Shown here in pieces: positions 1 to 9,109 of a DNA stretch of 64,000 nucleotides. Below the pieces are notes generated by a model. That model was not told the DNA's origin. It searched no databases and saw nothing but the letters and a program-made list of their open reading frames with translations. A program made the translations under genes and the position numbers. Location: assembly GCA_945871915.1 (NCBI GenBank), contig CAMBXO010000002.1:161790-225789 (forward strand). The letters run 5' to 3'. Positions within the stretch are counted from its first letter, which is position 1. Each line of letters begins with the position of its first letter. This stretch comes from Singulisphaera sp. GP187 (GTDB lineage: Bacteria; Planctomycetota; Phycisphaerae; Phycisphaerales; SM1A02).

Positions 1-978
1 AACTCGAAAGAGAGATCGACCTGGATGCAGGTTGGCTACATCGCCGGCAACGAATTGATCAAACAACCCCAGCTCGAGCCTTGCACTCAGTACGGCATTC
101 AATCCCGCGCTCTGAGTTGCATTCATCCAAAACTGCAACATGGATTGCTTGATGGCAAGCACAGATCCCTTGGGTGACCTTCCCTGTGCCATGGCACGCA
201 CGGCGGCTCGCTCGGCAAAGTCGCCCCGTGCCCAGAGCCGTTCACTTGCACGAAAGTCACCAGCGTCAAAGCACGCTCTCGCTTCCTGCTGGCTTGGCGG
301 AAAGGGCGACCCTTGTGCACCGCAAAGTTCCGCAAGAAGATCGCTCCATCGCTCGGCCGCAAGCAAAGCACCCAACACATGATTGTTGCATCGATTCCCA
401 AATCGCTGCCGGCCAAAAGCGTTGGGAGCCCCTCGCTCCTCAAGCGTTCGCAAGCCCTGCAGCACTCTTGGAGCCGCCAGCGGATCCACTCCGCGAATCC
501 GAATCGAGAACCGGTTGCCTTGCAATTGGCCCGGCCGAAGTTTCGCGTCATGCCTTCGCGACCACAGAACTTGCACAGACGGGTGCGACAACACAGGCGG
601 ATCGGGAAGCCCAGGTAGGTGCACCGAAATCGTTTGCCGCGTCACGGCCTGTCGATCCTTCATGCCGGCATACCCAATGGCTCGAACCGGCACACCGCAT
701 TGCTTGGCAACAACCTGCAGCAAGTCATCATGCGTTAGACCGGACTTCTGCACCCCCATGTGGAGATGTTCCCCCTGCCCACTGGGATCAATGAGTGGAA
801 TTTCGTCCACCAGAAAGTCTTCGTTGCGTTCCTTGATCGTGCCACCGATCGGATTCGTTGCGATCAGTCTTTGAAGAAGAATCGGGGAGGGCAGCGAAAA
901 ATGATTCACGCGAGCACGTCCGACGGATTCGAGGATTCGCTCACATTCCAATGCCGGCAATTGCGGCTCGTGCAACAA
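1..978 (-). CDS. truD: tRNA pseudouridine synthase D (TruD), 3' end cut by window edge
   Basis: TruD converts U13 of certain tRNAs to pseudouridine. The reading frame is open from about position 978 to the left edge, so the C-terminus lies outside the window. Visible landmarks are NEDFLVDE (about residues 52-59), the catalytic segment GYAGMKDRQAVTRQ with Asp109, a KLRPGQLQGNRFSIRIR segment, NAFGRQRFG, and QSMLQFWMNATQSAGLN followed by GDVANLHPGRSLF, all in TruD order. No ATG fits. TTG at 978 or 975, or GTG at 909, are the candidate starts, so the N-terminus is uncertain. It lies 4 bp downstream of the bifunctional-nuclease gene on the same strand and is probably co-transcribed with it. Confidence 0.88.
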   Translation of the reverse strand, partial: MLHEPQLPALECERILESVGRARVNHFSLPSPILLQRLIATNPIGGTIKERNEDFLVDEIPLIDPSGQGEHLHMGVQKSGLTHDDLLQVVAKQCGVPVRAIGYAGMKDRQAVTRQTISVHLPGLPDPPVLSHPSVQVLWSRRHDAKLRPGQLQGNRFSIRIRGVDPLAAPRVLQGLRTLEERGAPNAFGRQRFGNRCNNHVLGALLAAERWSDLLAELCGAQGSPFPPSQQEARACFDAGDFRASERLWARGDFAERAAVRAMAQGRSPKGSVLAIKQSMLQFWMNATQSAGLNAVLSARLELGLFDQFVAGDVANLHPGRSLFRV

Positions 979-982
979 ACAG

Positions 983-1453
983 TCACTCGTCAGACTCTTC
1001 CGCGTCCGGCTCCTGCTCTGGGCCAATCTCCGGCATGGAACCAGCACCCGCCGCCGCTTCGGACGAGGCTTGCTCCAACACACTCTCTTCAACCAGAATC
1101 GGCACACCCTTGGCCACACCAATCGCAATGGCATCGGACGGTCGAGAGTCGATCTGCAATTCGCTGCTGGCGTTCTTGACAATCAGTCGCGCATAGAACG
1201 TGCCTTCACGCATGTCGTGAATTTCGATTCGCAGCAGTGTCCCCCCGAGTGCGTCAATGACATTGGCCAACAGATCATGGGTCTGCGGTCGTGGAATCTC
1301 GATGCCTTTCAACCTTCGTTCAATCGCAAATGCTTCAGGCAAACCAATGACGATCGGGAAAGTTCTCTCGCCATCGATCTCTGAAAGTTCAATGATCTGC
1401 ATGTCCGTCATTTCACGGATGAAGATGCGAGAAAGTTGCATGGCAATGGTCAT
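983..1453 (-). CDS. Bifunctional nuclease family (DUF151/BFN) protein
   Basis: A 156-residue protein with the compact BFN/DUF151 fold signature: an N-terminal strand block, FPIVIGLPEAFAIERRLKG near residues 32-50, then RPQTHDLLANVIDALGG and DSRPSDAIAIGVAKGVPI near residues 101-119. Family members have been reported as nucleases, but the domain is mostly of uncertain role in bacteria. The tail (last 25 residues) is very acidic and low complexity. The ATG at 1453 has AGGAG seven bases upstream, which fixes the start. The gene is divergent from metK, about 110 bp away, and is followed after 4 bp by truD. Confidence 0.85.
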   Translation of the reverse strand: MTIAMQLSRIFIREMTDMQIIELSEIDGERTFPIVIGLPEAFAIERRLKGIEIPRPQTHDLLANVIDALGGTLLRIEIHDMREGTFYARLIVKNASSELQIDSRPSDAIAIGVAKGVPILVEESVLEQASSEAAAGAGSMPEIGPEQEPDAEESDE

Positions 1454-1565
1454 AGGCGGCTCCTAGGCGTCATGGTAGGAACGCCGAAACTCTCTGGGTA
1501 GGCTGGCTCGATACCATTGTTCCCTCTTCCGCCACACGCCTCAAACGATTATCGGAGAACAGACC

Positions 1566-2789
1566 ATGCCAGCGAAGTATCTCTTTACCAGTGAATCCGT
1601 CTCCATGGGCCATCCGGACAAGCTCGCTGATCAGATCAGCGATGCTGTGCTCGACGCCATGCTGACGCAGGATCCTGCAAGCCGTGTCGCATGTGAAACG
1701 CTGGTGACCACAGGGACTGCGGTCGTGGCAGGCGAAGTCACCACCAAAGCCGTGATCGATATTCCACGCATCGTTCGTGCCGCCGTTCTGAAGGCAGGCT
1801 ATGACTGTCCGTCCAAGGGATTTGATGGACGGAGTTGCGGAGTAAATGTGCTCCTTGGCAAGCAGAGTCCGGACATCGCTCGCGGCGTTGGTCGCAAGAA
1901 GAAAAAGGACCAGGGTGCCGGCGATCAAGGCATGATGTTTGGATTTGCTTGCAACGAGACAAAGGAACTCATGCCGCTTCCAATTTCTCTTTCGCATGAA
2001 TTGGTCAAGCGACAAGCGTTCGTCCGCCAAACAAATCTCATTCCTGGCCTGCGACCCGATGCCAAGAGTCAGGTCACGGTTCAGTACGAAGGTCTCAAGG
2101 CGGTCTGCATTGACACCGTGGTGCTTAGCACGCAGCACGCACCGCAGTGGAATGGCCCCGCCGGACAAAAACGCTTGAAGGCCGCGGTGATCAAGCACAT
2201 CATCAAGCCCGTGCTTGGAAAGTGGTGGCGCAACTCCATCAAGGTGCATGTGAATCCAACTGGGCAATTTGAGATCGGCGGTCCCCATGGGGATTGCGGT
2301 CTAACGGGCCGAAAGATCATTGTGGACACCTACGGCGGTCGAGGTCGGCACGGTGGCGGCGCTTTCAGTGGCAAGGATCCAAGCAAAGTGGACCGCAGCG
2401 CTGCGTACATGAGTCGCTATATCGCCAAGAACATTGTCGCGGCTGGTCTGGCGGATGTCTGCGAAGTGCAGTTGAGTTATGCCATCGGCGTGGCACAGCC
2501 CACAAGTGTTCTGGTGGACACACAGGGCACCGGTCGAATTCCCGATGCGTGGCTGGCCAAGGAAGTGCAGCGACACTTTGAACTCACGCCCGCTGGGATC
2601 ATTGCGTCACTTGATTTGCTGCGACCCATTTATGCCGTGACTGCGACTCATGGACACTTCGGTCGAAAACCTGGCGAGGGCGGATCGGGCACATTCTCAT
2701 GGGAGCGAACCGATAAGGCTCAAGCTTTGAAAAAGGCTGCGGCACGGAAGTACCCAAAGAGCTTTGTCGAACCAAAGCCCTCTCGCTGA
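1566..2789 (+). CDS. metK: S-adenosylmethionine synthetase
   Basis: MetK makes S-adenosylmethionine from methionine and ATP in the cytosol. All family signatures are present over 407 residues: [16 protein letters not shown] near the N-terminus (catalytic His), [16 protein letters not shown] at about 118-133, [20 protein letters not shown] at about 238-257, and [19 protein letters not shown] at about 272-290. Length is normal for bacteria. A GGAG lies just before the ATG. The downstream methyltransferase gene rsmB begins within 11 bp of this stop, so the SAM producer and a SAM consumer appear to be co-transcribed. No SAM riboswitch was recognised in the 110-bp leader. Confidence 0.97.
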   Translation: MPAKYLFTSESVSMGHPDKLADQISDAVLDAMLTQDPASRVACETLVTTGTAVVAGEVTTKAVIDIPRIVRAAVLKAGYDCPSKGFDGRSCGVNVLLGKQSPDIARGVGRKKKKDQGAGDQGMMFGFACNETKELMPLPISLSHELVKRQAFVRQTNLIPGLRPDAKSQVTVQYEGLKAVCIDTVVLSTQHAPQWNGPAGQKRLKAAVIKHIIKPVLGKWWRNSIKVHVNPTGQFEIGGPHGDCGLTGRKIIVDTYGGRGRHGGGAFSGKDPSKVDRSAAYMSRYIAKNIVAAGLADVCEVQLSYAIGVAQPTSVLVDTQGTGRIPDAWLAKEVQRHFELTPAGIIASLDLLRPIYAVTATHGHFGRKPGEGGSGTFSWERTDKAQALKKAAARKYPKSFVEPKPSR

Positions 2790-2799
2790 TGGGAACTCT

Positions 2800-4179
2800 G
2801 TGAATCCAGGACGGATCGCCGCTTTCGATCGGCTCGTGGATCATGCAAGCGAATGGCCCCGCATTGATCCGCCTCGTGATGAGGCGGCTGCAATGTGGTC
2901 CACCGACATGGATCCGCGCGACGCGGCACTTGGCCGCATGATCGAACGGCAAGCGGTTCGGCGATGGATCACGCTGAAATCATTGCTTGAGCATCAACTC
3001 ACCCGTCCGTGGGCCAAGGTCGAGTTTCCATTACAGGCAGCGTTGCTTGGAGGTGCTGCACAACTGATCTTGATGGATCGAATTCCAGAGCATGCGGCGG
3101 TGGATGAAACGGTGGAGTGGGCGAAACGGCGGCTACGGCCGGGTGCGGGTGGGATGGTGAATGCAGTCTTGCGAGGACTGGCTGCGCTGCGTGAGGAACG
3201 CCTTTCACCCGAAGCGTTTGCTGCATGCGATCCAGAAGCGTGCGACTTGATTCCGCTTGAGGGAGGCGGAGCATGGAAACTGCGCAAGCCTGTATTCAGT
3301 GCTTCGCCACCTGATCGACTGTCGCAAAAAACGGGGCTTCCACTTCAGGTGCTCCTTCGTTGGATCAATCGCTTTGGCATGGCCGAAGCTCGCCGCGTTG
3401 CGCTGCATGGGCTTGTGCAACCACCAATTTTTGTTCATGGGTTGCCCAGCGGTACTCCGAATGCCGAACTTGTGAACGGAACAACCGCGAGTGTGTGGAC
3501 GGGAGATCATGCACAGTTGGTCGCTGTGCTTGCTGAACATCCCATGGCGCGAGTGCAGGACATCTCAAGTGCGATGGCAGTTGAACTGACGGCTGGCATG
3601 CAACCCCGCATCATCATTGATGCATGTGCAGGCCGCGGAACCAAGTCGCTACAACTTGCGGCGCAGCATCCGCAAGCGGAAGTGATCGCAAGCGAGCCAG
3701 ATGAGGCGCGATGCAATGCCCTCAAGGCGGTCGCCGAGCGCGTGCGCGGTTTGGCGAACATTCGAGTGGCCACAGGCAACGATCTCGCTGCATTGATTGG
3801 ACAGGCCGACCTGTTGGTGCTTGATGTGCCCTGCTCCAACACGGGCGTGCTACCCAGACGCATCGAGGCGGCCCTTCGACTGAACCCCATTTCGATTCAA
3901 TCGCTTGTTTCGCTTCAGCGGCAAATTGTTGAACAACATCTTCCGCTTCTCAAGCCGGGTGGCGCCGTCTTGTTTGCCACCTGCAGTATGGAGCCTGAGG
4001 AGAACGAGCGGCAAGTCGAGTGGATGACGGCTCGTTTGGGCAAAATATCTCCACAAACAGAACGCCGTAGGCCTGAGGGGCTGCCCGGAGACCCCCCAAA
4101 CGTGTATCGGGATGGCGCGTTTGCTGCTTTGTACACAGCCGTTTCTCCGCGAGTTCAATTTGGGGCCGGCATTCGGTAG
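2800..4179 (+). CDS. rsmB: 16S rRNA (cytosine-C5) methyltransferase, RsmB/Sun type
   Basis: Predicted SAM-dependent m5C methyltransferase. The N-terminal ~140 residues are NusB-like (AALLGGAAQLILMDRIP, then GGMVNAVLRGL). The C-terminal half has the Rossmann methyltransferase: VQDISSAMAVEL, motif I IIDACAGRGTKSLQL, motif IV LDVPCSNTGVL, and motif VI ATCSMEPEENE carrying the catalytic TC. GTG at 2800 is chosen because GGGA precedes it and the family usually begins MNPR-like; a TTG at 2764 is in frame but sits inside metK. The product has 459 residues, close to the family norm. The fused NusB domain supports RsmB over other NOL1/NOP2/Sun enzymes; the exact target base is inferred. Confidence 0.9.
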   Translation: MNPGRIAAFDRLVDHASEWPRIDPPRDEAAAMWSTDMDPRDAALGRMIERQAVRRWITLKSLLEHQLTRPWAKVEFPLQAALLGGAAQLILMDRIPEHAAVDETVEWAKRRLRPGAGGMVNAVLRGLAALREERLSPEAFAACDPEACDLIPLEGGGAWKLRKPVFSASPPDRLSQKTGLPLQVLLRWINRFGMAEARRVALHGLVQPPIFVHGLPSGTPNAELVNGTTASVWTGDHAQLVAVLAEHPMARVQDISSAMAVELTAGMQPRIIIDACAGRGTKSLQLAAQHPQAEVIASEPDEARCNALKAVAERVRGLANIRVATGNDLAALIGQADLLVLDVPCSNTGVLPRRIEAALRLNPISIQSLVSLQRQIVEQHLPLLKPGGAVLFATCSMEPEENERQVEWMTARLGKISPQTERRRPEGLPGDPPNVYRDGAFAALYTAVSPRVQFGAGIR

Positions 4180-4210
4180 CATTGTCCGATTCACCATTTA
4201 GGAAGACCGA

Positions 4211-4672
4211 ATGAACGTCCTTGAAGTTTTACAGCCCGATTGCATCAAAGTTCCATTACAAGCTCGCGATAAGAAATCCGCCATTGAAGAATTGGTGGAT
4301 GTGCTTGCGAAAACGGGTGCAGTCTCCGACGCAGCGGAACTGAAGGTCGCTGTGTGGAACAGGGAAATGCAACGAAGCACCGGTATCGGTGAGGGCCTTG
4401 CGATTCCGCACGGCAAAGGTAGCGCCGTCAGACGATTGGCCATGGCCATTGGTGTTCCTGAACATCCCATCGCGTATGACAGCATCGATCACAAGCCCGT
4501 GAAATTGATTGCGATGCTTGTGAGTCCAACCGAAAAGGTGACCGAGCATGTTCAAGCACTCGGCCGACTCAGCCGGCTGATGACCGATGCTGCTTTTCGT
4601 GAACGAACCTATGCCGCACACACCGCCGAAGAGATGTACGAGATTTTTCGCAAGGCGGAGACCGCGGAATAG
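4211..4672 (+). CDS. PTS EIIA type-2 domain protein (PtsN-like)
   Basis: A 153-residue single-domain EIIA of the fructose/nitrogen PTS class. The phosphorylatable histidine lies in EGLAIPHGKG (about residues 60-69), preceded by the usual REMQRSTGIG. The end has LSRLMTDAAFRERTYAAHTAEEMY, typical of the family. AGGAAG precedes the ATG. No EI, HPr or permease gene is visible nearby, which fits a regulatory PtsN-like role rather than sugar uptake; that role is inferred. The dnaJ-like gene starts 5 bp after the stop, so both are probably co-transcribed. Confidence 0.88.
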   Translation: MNVLEVLQPDCIKVPLQARDKKSAIEELVDVLAKTGAVSDAAELKVAVWNREMQRSTGIGEGLAIPHGKGSAVRRLAMAIGVPEHPIAYDSIDHKPVKLIAMLVSPTEKVTEHVQALGRLSRLMTDAAFRERTYAAHTAEEMYEIFRKAETAE

Positions 4673-4677
4673 CCGCC

Positions 4678-5586
4678 ATGAATCGAGATCCCTACGAGGT
4701 GCTTGGAGTTGCTCGCTCCGCCACCGCGGATCAGATTCGTGAAGCTCATCGAAGGCTTGCCAAGAAGCATCACCCCGATCTCAGTAAAAAGCCGGAGTCC
4801 GCGGCCATATTCAAAGAAGTGCAGGCGGCCTATGACCTGCTCTCTGACGCAGCCAGTCGAAAGCAATTTGATCAATACGGCGTCTCGGGTCCGAGCAGAG
4901 GCCACGGTGGACAAGGTGCAGGTGGATTCGGTGGGCAAGGCAATTGGGGCAATGTCGACCCGTCGACCTTTGAGGAAATCTTTGGAGACTTTCTTGGTTC
5001 CTCGCGAGGTGGCGCCAGGTCTCGTCGCGGTGCACAAGCCGGTGGCGATCTTGAAAGCGAAATCTCCGTTGATTTTATGACCGCGGCCGTTGGCGGCGTG
5101 CGCCACATCAATATGCAGAGCGGCGGTGAGCCCTTGCAAATGGATGTGCGCATTCCAGCCGGTATTGAAAGCGGTGGCATTTTACGATTGCGAGGCAAAG
5201 GTTCAGCGGGAATGGGCGGTGGTCCCGCCGGCGATTTGGTGCTTCGAGTGACCGTGGCCCCGCATCCGTGGTTCAAACGAGAGGGGCTCGATGTGCTTGT
5301 CGAGATTCCAATCTCCATCACAGAATGTGCGTTAGGAACCACGGTGGAAGTTCCGTTGCTCGAAGGCTTCGCAACACTTCGCATACCGCCCCAGACCGGC
5401 AGCGGAAAACGGTTGCGACTGAAGGGAAAGGGCGTCGTTACGAAGAACGCTTCAGGTGACCTGTACGCGATGATTCGCGTAGATCCACCACGAGTGATCA
5501 CGAATGACGATCGTGCAGAACTTGAAAACCTGAAGTCACGCGAATTCGATCCGCGAGCGGATGCCCCCTGGAACACATTGAAGTAG
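4678..5586 (+). CDS. cbpA: DnaJ-family co-chaperone of the CbpA type
   Basis: Cytosolic Hsp40. The J domain covers residues 1-68 (DPYEVLGV...HRRLAKKHHPDLS...YDLLSDAASRKQFDQYG) with the HPD tripeptide that stimulates DnaK. A Gly-rich linker (about 70-110) follows. The C-terminal substrate domain carries VRIPAGIESGGILRLRGKG and LRIPPQTGSGKRLRLKGKG. There is no CxxCxGxG zinc-finger region, so it is a CbpA/type II protein, not DnaJ itself. At 302 residues its length is normal. It starts 5 bp after the PTS IIA gene and ends 10 bp from the convergent hpt gene. Confidence 0.93.
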   Translation: MNRDPYEVLGVARSATADQIREAHRRLAKKHHPDLSKKPESAAIFKEVQAAYDLLSDAASRKQFDQYGVSGPSRGHGGQGAGGFGGQGNWGNVDPSTFEEIFGDFLGSSRGGARSRRGAQAGGDLESEISVDFMTAAVGGVRHINMQSGGEPLQMDVRIPAGIESGGILRLRGKGSAGMGGGPAGDLVLRVTVAPHPWFKREGLDVLVEIPISITECALGTTVEVPLLEGFATLRIPPQTGSGKRLRLKGKGVVTKNASGDLYAMIRVDPPRVITNDDRAELENLKSREFDPRADAPWNTLK

Positions 5587-5596
5587 CGGCGCGTGC

Positions 5597-6157
5597 TTAA
5601 CGCACCAGCGATGTCTTGACACCAATCTTGCGCAGGCTGACGACATCCGAAAGATTTCGAAACCAACCCGAATAGTCCAAGCCGTATCCGGCAACAAACA
5701 CATCATCGATATCAAAGCCAATGAATTCGCAGGGCGTTGCAAGAGCTGCCGGAACTTTCTTGCGAAGCAACACACACGCTCGCACGCTGGCCGCACCTCG
5801 ATCAATCATTTGTTGACGTAAAAAGGTGAGCGTTCGACCACTGTCAAGAATGTCGTCGACCAGCAGCACATGCAGCCCCTTGACTTCCGGCATCACCCCC
5901 TCAACGCGAGGCCCCTGTGAGATGGTCCCACGGCCATAACTGCGCACGGTGGCGACATCGACCCGCAAGCGATTCGGAAGCCTTCGCACCAAATCTGCTG
6001 CAAAGATGAATGCTCCCGTCATCACCGGTGCGATCACAATTCCATCCACCGCATCCCCGTAGGCATCCACGATTTCGGTTGCCAGAACTGGCAAGCGTGC
6101 TGCAATGGCCGCGGCCGGAACCACCACACCTGCCGGTTCGAGATCGATTTCACTCAT
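5597..6157 (-). CDS. hpt: Hypoxanthine phosphoribosyltransferase
   Basis: Purine-salvage enzyme that joins PRPP to hypoxanthine or guanine. In 186 residues it shows VIAPVMTGAFIFAADLVRRL, then the PRPP-binding loop HVLLVDDILDSGRTLTFL (about 95-112), and the base-binding C-terminal segment FIGFDIDDVFVAGYGLDYSG, diagnostic of Hpt rather than other type I PRTases. Its ATG overlaps the gatB stop by 4 bp (ATGA), so it is translationally coupled to gatB. Confidence 0.94.
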   Translation of the reverse strand: MSEIDLEPAGVVVPAAAIAARLPVLATEIVDAYGDAVDGIVIAPVMTGAFIFAADLVRRLPNRLRVDVATVRSYGRGTISQGPRVEGVMPEVKGLHVLLVDDILDSGRTLTFLRQQMIDRGAASVRACVLLRKKVPAALATPCEFIGFDIDDVFVAGYGLDYSGWFRNLSDVVSLRKIGVKTSLVR

Positions 6158-7674
6158 GATGTTTGCAACCTTTTTAGAAGTCGTTCACTCACACGCTTGG
6201 CCTCAGCCTTGCCCCCAGATAATTTCATGACCGCACCCACCAATCGCCCGATGGCCGCACCCTTTCCAGATGCAACATCGCTCGCGGCTTGCGGATTGGC
6301 GGCAATCGCTTCCTCACACCAGCGATCCACGGCAGCGTCGTCATTCACTTGAAGCAGGTTGTGGCGCTCCGCGAGTTCCTTGACTGAACCGTCGCCTTCA
6401 CAGAGAAGCCCGAACAATTGATCGGCTGCTTGAGCCCCGATCATGTTGGCCTCTCGCAGCGCAACCAATTCTGCAATGCGCTGAGGTTGAACCCCCAAGG
6501 CTGCAAGCCCAACCCCACGATCATTGGCCCACTTCGCACCGGTGTTTCGCAGAAATTTTCCAATGGCAAAGCCGGATTTCTTTCCCCCACCAGCAGCCTG
6601 CACACACGCCTCAAAGTAAAAACAGTCCTGGCGATCGGCGGTCAAGTGTTCCGCATCCACCGCAGCAAGACCATAGTCCGACACATAGCGATGGCGGCGA
6701 GCAAGCGGCAGTTCGACCAACTCCCCCTTCAATTTGGTCAGCCACGCTTCATCGATTTCCACAGGCAAGAGATCAGGGTCAGGGAGATAACGGTAATCAT
6801 GCGCGTCTTCTTTTTCGCGCTGCAGAACCGTCTCTTGGCGATCATCGTCCCATCCACGCGTGCTCTTCATTCCGCGCCCCATCGTGCGACCGTCCAGTTT
6901 CCACGCGGCCACCTGCCGTATGGCTTCATGTTCGATCGCCCCTTGCACGGCTTTGAATGAGTTGAGGTTTTTTACTTCCGCGATCGGAGTTCGGACCTCG
7001 GAACCATCCTCCAGCGTGATCGCCACATTCACATTGGGTTCAAAGCGCATGTGCCCCTTTTGCATGACCCCCTGCGTCACCCCCAGAAACCTGCAGAGAT
7101 GTCGAAGTTCTTGCGCAAAAGTCACCACTTCGTCAGCACTTCCAAAGTCCGGCTCAGTGACGATCTCCAAGAGAGGCGTACCCGCTCGATTCAAATCCAC
7201 CAGACTTCCGTCGTAGGGAAGCCCACCCGGAAGTTCGTGACTCAGCTTGCCTGTGTCTTCTTCAAGGTGCGCTCGAATGATGCCAATGCGTTTGTGCGTT
7301 CCATCCGCCAAGGGCAGTTGAAAAAATCCGCCGCTACATAACGGCTGGTCGTACTGACTGATTTGATACCCCTTGGGAAGATCTGGGTAGAAATAATTTT
7401 TCCGATCCCAGTGACAGTGTTTGGAGATCGTGCTGTGAAGTGCCAGACCCACGATGGCCGAAAGTTCCACGGCCCGCTTGTTCAATACCGGGAGTGTGCC
7501 CGGCAAGGCTGCGACCAGCGGGTCCACGAGCTCATTGGGCAACCGTCCCTCAAACTCCGGATGTGCGGGATTGGGTGCCCGCGTGAACATTTTGCTGCGG
7601 GTCTGCAATTCCACATGAATCTCTAATCCAACAATAAGACGAGTGGACTGGATGGAAGCCAAGGCAGCGGGCAT
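6154..7674 (-). CDS. gatB: Asp-tRNA(Asn)/Glu-tRNA(Gln) amidotransferase subunit B
   Basis: Subunit of GatCAB, which amidates mischarged Glu-tRNA(Gln) or Asp-tRNA(Asn). Landmarks are GLEIHVELQTRSKMF at the start, NYFYPDLPKGYQISQYDQP, GGLPYDGSLVDLNRAGTPL, EDAHDYRYLPDPDLLPVEI, and the C-terminal YqeY-like domain ending GGKAEAKRVSERLLKRL. The ATG at 7674 gives the usual N-terminus; another in-frame ATG at 7698 would overlap the divergent cyclophilin start. No gatA or gatC is in the window. It is coupled to hpt by an ATGA overlap. Confidence 0.95.
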   Translation of the reverse strand: MPAALASIQSTRLIVGLEIHVELQTRSKMFTRAPNPAHPEFEGRLPNELVDPLVAALPGTLPVLNKRAVELSAIVGLALHSTISKHCHWDRKNYFYPDLPKGYQISQYDQPLCSGGFFQLPLADGTHKRIGIIRAHLEEDTGKLSHELPGGLPYDGSLVDLNRAGTPLLEIVTEPDFGSADEVVTFAQELRHLCRFLGVTQGVMQKGHMRFEPNVNVAITLEDGSEVRTPIAEVKNLNSFKAVQGAIEHEAIRQVAAWKLDGRTMGRGMKSTRGWDDDRQETVLQREKEDAHDYRYLPDPDLLPVEIDEAWLTKLKGELVELPLARRHRYVSDYGLAAVDAEHLTADRQDCFYFEACVQAAGGGKKSGFAIGKFLRNTGAKWANDRGVGLAALGVQPQRIAELVALREANMIGAQAADQLFGLLCEGDGSVKELAERHNLLQVNDDAAVDRWCEEAIAANPQAASDVASGKGAAIGRLVGAVMKLSGGKAEAKRVSERLLKRLQTS

Positions 7675-7696
7675 GGCAAGATCATAAAGTCTCCAC

Positions 7697-9109
7697 ATGC
7701 GGATGTTCGATCACCCCATCCTTCCGTTGGCATGTGGTGCGGTATGGCTGTGCACCTGCGCAGAACCGTCCGCGGTCGAATCGCCCGATCCACCTGCCAC
7801 CGCACCCGTTCAACCCGCGATGCAACAGGGCGCACCATTGTCCGATCGAACCACACGCGTGCATGAACCTGCGTTCCGATCGTCGACCGAAGACATTCGC
7901 CTAGGCCAATCATCCAATTTTAAGACCCCTCGCTCGGAAACTCGAACCGGTGTCCAACAACCCATCGCAAGCGACCCAGTTCCGCCCGCCGCCACTGTGG
8001 CTTTAGATCAACCGACCGATCCAGCCATGAGCAGCTCAACACTCCACGCGGATCAACCGCCAACGATTCCGCCTGAAGTTCGGCGCGGTTTAATGCCAGC
8101 GCAGGCTCTTACAAAACCTTCTGCTCCTCTGGAAGTGACGGTGCAGGCAACCGATCCTCGCGGCGCACTCACCTTGCAGATCATGGATCGAGATGGGCAT
8201 GTCACCGACACCATTGCAGTGAGTCCAGGTACCGTGGATCTTCAGCCTCTTTCGGCCTCGCTGACTGGATCGCAACAAACGATGTGGATTCAGCTTGTTG
8301 AGGATGGAAATCCAATCGAAGCGCCAATCTGGATTACTCCACTTCGGTCACCGCCACCTGTTCGAACGGTTCGATCCATTCGGGCTTCCAATCAACAGCC
8401 CTACACCCGCATCATCGGATGGGGCGACCGCGCTTTCGACCCGCAGGACGCGGACACCAAGACGGCCATGCCGCAATGGACGGCACCTGAACCCGTGATC
8501 ACAAGCGGGTTCCGTATGGAGCAAGCAGTGGATTGCATTCTGCACACCAGCGAGGGATCCATTCGCGTGGCGTTTGTGCCTGATGCGGCTCCAGAAACAG
8601 TTGAGAATTTTCTGCGACTTGCGCGCAGCGGTTTTTACGATGCCACCATCTTTCATCGAATCGTTCCTCTCGATCGTGAGGGCCGACCGTTTGTGGTGCA
8701 GGGAGGCGATCCAACTGGAACGGGCGATGGTGGGCCGGGGTGGAATCTGGCTCTGGAACCAAGCTCGGTTCCGCACGACCGCGGCATTATGGGCATGGCC
8801 CGTGGCGATGATCCCAATAGTGCTGGAAGCCAGTTTTATTTTTCGCTTTCACGACAGGGAACGGCTCGGCTCGACGGGCAATATTGCACCTTTGCCGGTG
8901 TGGTGGACGGCTGGGACGCCATGGATCGATTGGCCAAAAGCGAGATCGCAGACGCATCAAGCGGCCGCCCGCGTCAGCCGCCTCTCCTTCAAAAAGTAGA
9001 AGTCGTTCCCGCACAACCCCGCGTTGCCAATGCGTCGGTCATCGGTGCGGCGCCCTCAGAAGAAGACGTGACCGAACCTCTCAACCCTTCTTCGGCTTCG
9101 GCTCCGTGA
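7697..9109 (+). CDS. Exported cyclophilin-type peptidyl-prolyl isomerase with long N-terminal extension
   Basis: A 470-residue protein. Residues about 275-450 are a cyclophilin domain: GSIRVAFVPDAAPETVENF, FYDATIFHRIVP, VVQGGDPTGTGDGGPGW, GIMGMARGDDPNSAGSQFYF and LDGQYCTFAGVVDG, which include the catalytic FHR and the QFYF core. The first ~25 residues are a hydrophobic export signal with two cysteines (WLCTCAE), possibly a non-standard lipobox. About 250 Pro/Ala/Thr-rich residues of unknown function separate the signal from the enzyme. Its start lies 22 bp from that of gatB (divergent), with little room for a 5' leader. It overlaps the convergent cyclophilin gene by 29 bp. Confidence 0.86.
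   Translation: MRMFDHPILPLACGAVWLCTCAEPSAVESPDPPATAPVQPAMQQGAPLSDRTTRVHEPAFRSSTEDIRLGQSSNFKTPRSETRTGVQQPIASDPVPPAATVALDQPTDPAMSSSTLHADQPPTIPPEVRRGLMPAQALTKPSAPLEVTVQATDPRGALTLQIMDRDGHVTDTIAVSPGTVDLQPLSASLTGSQQTMWIQLVEDGNPIEAPIWITPLRSPPPVRTVRSIRASNQQPYTRIIGWGDRAFDPQDADTKTAMPQWTAPEPVITSGFRMEQAVDCILHTSEGSIRVAFVPDAAPETVENFLRLARSGFYDATIFHRIVPLDREGRPFVVQGGDPTGTGDGGPGWNLALEPSSVPHDRGIMGMARGDDPNSAGSQFYFSLSRQGTARLDGQYCTFAGVVDGWDAMDRLAKSEIADASSGRPRQPPLLQKVEVVPAQPRVANASVIGAAPSEEDVTEPLNPSSASAP

Noticed and set aside
1454..1565. Possible SAM riboswitch before metK
   Set aside because: No SAM-I, SAM-II or SAM/SAH core could be folded in the 110 bases.
1470..2288. 272-codon minus-strand frame opposite metK
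   Set aside because: It is fully antisense to a clear metK and has no family features; a shadow of its codon pattern.
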